A DNA stretch of 64,000 nucleotides, from assembly GCA_022072445.1 (NCBI GenBank), contig JAJVHV010000045.1, forward strand, positions 18,598-82,597, in the 5' to 3' direction. Under the pieces are notes generated by a model that had not been told where the DNA came from, did not search any database, and saw only the letters and a program-made list of their open reading frames with translations. Shown piece by piece: positions 60,562-64,000 of the stretch. This DNA comes from Phycisphaerae bacterium. GTDB taxonomy: Bacteria > Planctomycetota > Phycisphaerae > UBA1845 > Fen-1342. Each line of letters starts with the position of its first letter. Within the stretch, counting starts at the first letter, position 1. Both the position numbers and the translations under genes were made by a program.

Positions 60562-61101
60562 ATGCCTGGTTCCTCCTCCTCCGCCCGCCACCCGTCCGCG
60601 CTGTTCGCGCCGCTGGCGCTCCTGGCCGCGTCGCTGTGGGGTTGTCACTCGGCGTCACGCGTCGACACCACTGACGCGCAACAGGCCGCGTTCGTCGAGC
60701 TTATCACCCCGCGGGCGATCGAGATTCAGCGCTATCTCACCAAGCCGATCGCCTCACGCAAGGACGGTCCGTTCGACACGATCGAAGTGATCCTCGCCGC
60801 GCTCGACCGCTTCAACGATCCGGTCAAGGTCGTCGGCACCTTCCACTTCGAGCTGTACGTCGCCCGGCCGGCCAGCGGCGACCGGCTTGGTCAGCGCGTC
60901 GCGTTCTGGGAAGTGGTGATCGACTCGCAGGAGTCGCTGGAGCGCTTCTGGGACCGCCCCTCGCGCTACTTCCGTTTTCCGCTGAAGCTGGAACCGCCCA
61001 CGCTCGAGCCGCGCGCCTACGTGCTGACCGCGCGCTTCATCGCCCCCTGGGGCGACCGGCTGTTCAGCCAGTACGAGCTGCCCGAAATCCCGGCCAAGTG
61101 A
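60562..61101 (+). CDS. Lipoprotein, hypothetical
   Basis: This 179-residue product has a signal and lipobox (LFAPLALLAASLWGCHSAS). The mature part has a domain with PFDTIEVILAALDRFNDPVK and a beta-rich end (YVLTARFIAPWGDRLFSQYE). No family is recognised. It runs convergently into repeat array 3. Confidence 0.7.
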   Translation: MPGSSSSARHPSALFAPLALLAASLWGCHSASRVDTTDAQQAAFVELITPRAIEIQRYLTKPIASRKDGPFDTIEVILAALDRFNDPVKVVGTFHFELYVARPASGDRLGQRVAFWEVVIDSQESLERFWDRPSRYFRFPLKLEPPTLEPRAYVLTARFIAPWGDRLFSQYELPEIPAK

Positions 61102-61153
61102 GGTTGCTCGCGTAGCGCCCATCGGATGGGTCCACGTTCGCCGAACGGCCCAA

Positions 61154-61733
61154 TCCGAACCCCCGACGCCAGTCGTGGGCCGCCGAAATCCGAACCCCCG
61201 ACGCCAGTCGGGGGCCGGACGGCGAGGACACCCCCGCGCCCTGGCAACGTTCCTGACGCAACCCGCCAACCCGCCTCCCACCCCTCACTCGCGTGAGGGG
61301 TTCGGATGTGTCGACGAAATCCGAACCCCCGACGCCAGTCGGGGGCCGGACGGCGAGGACACCCCGCGCCCTGGCAACGTTCCTGACGCAACCCGCCAAC
61401 CCGCCTCCCACCCCTCACTCGCGTGAGGGGTTCGGATGTGTCGACGAAATCCGAACCCCCGACGCCAGTCGGGGGCCGCCGAAATCCGAACCCCCGACGC
61501 CAGTCGGCGGCCGGACGGCGTGGACACCCCCGCGCCCTGGCAACGTTCCTGACGCAACCCGCCAGCCCGCCTCCCACCCCTCACTCGCGTGAGGGGTTCG
61601 GATGAGTCGACGAAATCCGAACCCCCGACGCCAGTCGGGGGCCGGACGGCGAGGACACCCCGCGCCCTGGCAACGTTCCTGACGCAACCCGCCAGCCCGC
61701 CTCCCACCCCTCACTCGCGTGAGGGGTTCGGAT
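61154..61733. repeat. Two-hairpin repeat array, locus 3
   Basis: Four copies of the unit seen at loci 1 and 2 start near 61190, 61321, 61451 and 61617, with a half head at 61154 and an extra head near 61487. Each has hairpin 1 (CCCCCGAC-GCCA-GTCGGGGG), a spacer with GACGCAACCCGCC and hairpin 2 (CCCCTCAC-TCGC-GTGAGGGG). The units are about 130 bp and lack the 19-bp ladders. Like the others, it lies between convergent genes. Confidence 0.88.
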
Positions 61734-61773
61734 GGATCGTCCGTTCGTCCGAGGGGCGCCGTTTGTCGGATGG

Positions 61774-61810
61774 CTTCAGCGTTCAACGTTCAGCGTTCAG
61801 CGTTCATCCC
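61774..61810. repeat. CAGCGTTCA word repeat
   Basis: Four to five near-copies of a GTTCAGC/AACGTTCAG word, with a period of 8-9 bp, end inside the last codons of the zinc-ribbon gene. Confidence 0.65.
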
Positions 61811-62233
61811 AAACCGATGAATCAGCCCCGCCGCCGCCCGCGGCGAAAACCGCCGCCGTACGATCGCATACGTCATCCAGTAGCACGCGCTCAGAATCAT
61901 CGCCGGAAAGCCCCACCCGCCGAAAATCCTGTACACCATGATCAGCAGTATCGCGGCCAGGAAGACGATCAGCAGGCCCTCGCGCACCCAGATGGCGCCC
62001 GAAAGGTCCGTTTGCAGCGGCCAGGCCCCAGGTATCAGGACCTCCGGCCCGTATTCGTCCACCAGCCGCGCCGGACGCTCCACCGCCTCGCCGCACGCCG
62101 GGCACGCCTGCCCCGCTCCCGGCGGGATGGACGTTCCGCACCGCGGGCAGCTCACCGGCGCGATGGACGGGCCGGGGTCGACACCCGCGTAGGGCACAAC
62201 ATTCTCGGACGTTGGATCGGGTACGCCTGCCAT
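61790..62233 (-). CDS. Zinc-ribbon membrane protein, hypothetical
   Basis: This 147-residue protein has a double-Cys zinc ribbon at about residues 29-48 (CPRCGTSIPPG, then CPACGEA). Two membrane helices follow (GLLIVFLAAILLIMVY and GFPAMILSACYWMTYAIV). The ATG at 62233 is preferred; a GTG six bases earlier is possible. The last five codons (MNAER) lie in a word repeat. Similar small zinc-ribbon membrane proteins are common in planctomycetes, with unknown roles. Confidence 0.68.
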   Translation of the reverse strand: MAGVPDPTSENVVPYAGVDPGPSIAPVSCPRCGTSIPPGAGQACPACGEAVERPARLVDEYGPEVLIPGAWPLQTDLSGAIWVREGLLIVFLAAILLIMVYRIFGGWGFPAMILSACYWMTYAIVRRRFSPRAAAGLIHRFGMNAER

Positions 62234-62261
62234 ACTCACAGTCTAGGCACGTCGAACCGCC

Positions 62262-62432
62262 GTGGCACAGCCGCCCCCCACCTGTGTGGCACAGCCGCCC
62301 TCGCCTGTGTGGCACAGCCGCCCTCGGCTGTGTGGCACAGCCGCCCCCCGCCGGTGTGGCACAGCCGCCCCCGCCTGTGTGGCACAGCCGTCCCCGGCTG
62401 TGCAGGTATGCAGAGCAGCCGCCCACGGCTGC
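62262..62432. repeat. GTGGCACAGCCGCC tandem array
   Basis: Six tandem copies of a 23-24 bp unit (GTGGCACAGCCGCCC, then CGNCTGT) run to about 62402, with a degraded copy to 62432. Each unit can pair CACAGCCG with CGGCTGTG, so a chain of hairpins is possible. It lies in the divergent gap between the zinc-ribbon and MFS genes, unlike the two-hairpin arrays. A single copy lies at 5107-5126. Confidence 0.85.
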
Positions 62433-62516
62433 ACTCCCCAGCGATGCGCCACCGATTTCTGCCCTCACAGTCGCGGAGCACCGATAGAATAGAATCCTTG
62501 TCATCAGGAGGCGCGG

Positions 62517-63917
62517 TTGAGCGACGTAGACGTCACGGACGCAGCACCAAAAGTTGACTTACCCGCCGAGCGACATCCCAACGATGCGACGCTGAAGCGC
62601 GATCTTCGTCTCATGCTCATCGACGCAGGCTGCTTCAGCCTGATGATGGGACTGGGCGAGACCTACTTTCCGGCCTTCACGCTGGCGATCGGCGGCGGCG
62701 AACTGGCCGCCGGCCTGGTGACCACGCTGCCGATGCTGATCGGCGCGCTGATTCAGCTCAGTGCGCCCGCGGCGGTGCGCGCCGTCGGCTCGAATCGGCG
62801 CTGGGTCGTCCTGTGCGTCTTCATGCAGGCGATCAGTTTCATTCCACTGGTGACGGCCGCGTGGCGCGGCGGTTTTCCGGTATTGGGGATGTTCGTGCTG
62901 GCGTCGCTCTACTGGGCCGCGGGCCAGGGCTCGGGCGGCGCCTGGAGCACCTGGGTCGGCTCGATCATCCCACGCCGCATTCGCGCGCCCTTCTTCGCCT
63001 GGCGCAACCGCGTCGCACAGCTCGGAACGCTGGCGGGCCTGCTCATCGGCGGTCTGATTCTCGAAAGCGGCGCCGCCCCGCTCCAGCGCACCGGCGACCC
63101 GCTGCTCGCCTACGCCCTGCTTTTCACCCTCGCCGGCCTGTGCCGCTTCGTTTCGAGCGGCGTGCTGTCGGTGCAGAGCGAGCCGCCCATGGATCTCACC
63201 GGGCACCGCGTCGTGCCGTGGCGCGAGCTGGTGGCGCGATTTCGGCACGGCGTCGACGGGCGGTTGATCGCCTACATGTTCAGCGTGCAGATCGCGGCCT
63301 ACGTCGCGGCGCCCTATTTCACGCCTTTCATGCTGAAACGCTTGCAGCTCAGCTATCTCGGCTTCACCACGCTGACCGCCACCGCCCTGCTGACGCGCAT
63401 CATCGTCCTGCCCGCCCTGGGACGCATCGCGCACCGGCTCGGGGCCGTGCGGCTGCTGTGCATCGGCGGCGTCGGGATCGTGCCGCTGGCGCTGCTCTGG
63501 GCGTTCTCAGGCAACTTCTGGTACCTGATGGCGATTCAGGCCGCCGCCGGCGCGTCCTGGGCGGCCTACGAGCTGGCGACGCTGCTGCTGATTTTCGAGA
63601 CCGTCCGCGAGACCGAGCGCACCAGCATCATGACCAGCTACAACGTGCTGAACTCGCTCGCGATCGTGCTCGGTTCGTTCATGGGCGGCGCCCTGCTGCT
63701 CGTCTGGGGCGAGCACGTGCGCACCTACGTGGCGATCTTCACGCTCTCGACCGTCGCCCGCGCCGCCACGCTGCTGCTCCTGGCGCGCGTCGCGGGCTAT
63801 CGCGTCGGCGTGCGGGCGGCGTCGCGGTTTTTCCAAATCAGCCGGTCAGGGCCAATCCGCGGTGCGACGTTGACCGACGCCTTCGTCCCCTCTGACGCCG
63901 TCGAAGCGCGGCCCTAA
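62517..63917 (+). CDS. Major facilitator superfamily transporter
   Basis: This 466-residue protein has 12 predicted helices, with MFS-type loops such as RRWVVLCVFMQAISFIPLVT and GRIAHRLGAVRLLCIGGVGI. The start is TTG with a strong AGGAGG at good spacing; no ATG lies nearby. A hydrophilic N-terminus of about 25 residues precedes helix 1. The substrate cannot be told from the sequence. Confidence 0.82.
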   Translation: MSDVDVTDAAPKVDLPAERHPNDATLKRDLRLMLIDAGCFSLMMGLGETYFPAFTLAIGGGELAAGLVTTLPMLIGALIQLSAPAAVRAVGSNRRWVVLCVFMQAISFIPLVTAAWRGGFPVLGMFVLASLYWAAGQGSGGAWSTWVGSIIPRRIRAPFFAWRNRVAQLGTLAGLLIGGLILESGAAPLQRTGDPLLAYALLFTLAGLCRFVSSGVLSVQSEPPMDLTGHRVVPWRELVARFRHGVDGRLIAYMFSVQIAAYVAAPYFTPFMLKRLQLSYLGFTTLTATALLTRIIVLPALGRIAHRLGAVRLLCIGGVGIVPLALLWAFSGNFWYLMAIQAAAGASWAAYELATLLLIFETVRETERTSIMTSYNVLNSLAIVLGSFMGGALLLVWGEHVRTYVAIFTLSTVARAATLLLLARVAGYRVGVRAASRFFQISRSGPIRGATLTDAFVPSDAVEARP

Positions 63918-64000
63918 TCGCCGCACGGCAGCGAGCGCGGCGCTCCCGTGCTCCCAGCTCGAAAAGAAACGCAATTCGTGCTTGACACTGTGGGGGGGGG
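63918..64000. other. Window end with TTGACA and poly-G
   Basis: No gene is seen. CTTGACA at 63980-63986 could be a -35 box for a gene beyond the window. The last ten bases are G; such a homopolymer may be real or an assembly edge. Confidence 0.4.

Noticed and set aside
61154..61786. Open frames with ASGVRISA and EPLTRVRGG repeats
   Set aside because: They are translations of the third hairpin array, present in several frames and both strands.
62262..62432. CRISPR array upstream of the MFS gene
   Set aside because: Units are tandem without spacers, and the words are shared with a single copy elsewhere.

Overview
The window looks like a piece of a high-GC planctomycete chromosome, probably of the Phycisphaerae or a related lineage. 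This is inferred from several traits seen together: a prepilin-type protein with a C-terminal H-x9-DG motif, membrane proteins with CPRCGYDLRG-type zinc ribbons, a secreted protein ending in a type I dockerin, a Ser/Thr kinase with a large sensor region, Uma2 and DUF1844 proteins, and ExbB/ExbD genes. No rRNA, tRNA or CRISPR array was recognised, and no lineage assignment was tested.

Layout. 1-5 kb: a secreted protein, acetoacetyl-CoA synthetase, Pcm, a CPBP protease, then a large repeat array. 5-9.7 kb (minus): a pseudopilin, a translationally coupled larC trio, an HD hydrolase and ClpS. 9.8-14 kb: rpsB-tsf (plus) facing rpmB-gatC-gatA (minus). 14.08-15.60 kb: a 1.5 kb element with perfect terminal inverted repeats, a wrecked IS1-like transposase and a passenger gene. 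15.8-19.7 kb: sdhC and sdhA, separated by two small genes. 19.9-25.3 kb: a nucleotidyltransferase pair, a zinc-ribbon membrane protein, and a CHASE2-like Ser/Thr kinase coupled to a lipoprotein. 25.5-31.9 kb: a lysyl-oxidase-like secreted protein, GmhA, a LON-domain protein, a lipoprotein, alanine dehydrogenase and an efflux adaptor. 32-35.3 kb: an ABC ATPase, a second repeat array and a SulP transporter. 35.7-41.5 kb (minus): a block of orphan genes between a complete and a broken DUF5989 gene, then carbamoyltransferase and SxtJ. 41.9-47.3 kb (minus): MCE protein, flavoprotein, def, fmt, rsmB. 47.4-53.2 kb: an M16-like protein, a thioredoxin-fold protein, DJ-1/PfpI, DUF1844, and a VWA-ExbB-ExbD-ExbD cluster. 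53.3-61.1 kb: an ABC-2-like membrane protein, a hydroxyacid dehydrogenase, a phosphohexomutase, a glycosyltransferase, a 7Fe ferredoxin and a lipoprotein. 61.1-64 kb: a third repeat array, a zinc-ribbon protein and an MFS transporter.

How the genes work together. Most of the window is housekeeping: translation (rpsB, tsf, rpmB, gatCA, def, fmt, rsmB), respiration (sdhCA) and proteostasis (clpS, pcm). The most distinctive parts are: (i) three arrays of a two-hairpin repeat, each between convergent genes, with 19-bp internal ladders; (ii) the passenger-carrying element at 14.1 kb; (iii) an sxtJ-sxtI-sxtK-like trio; (iv) a bacterial lysyl-oxidase homologue that keeps both residues that build the quinone cofactor; and (v) an Exb motor operon whose TonB-like partner carries a von Willebrand A domain. 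Intergenic DNA is also unusually rich in short-period word repeats, a different word at each place.
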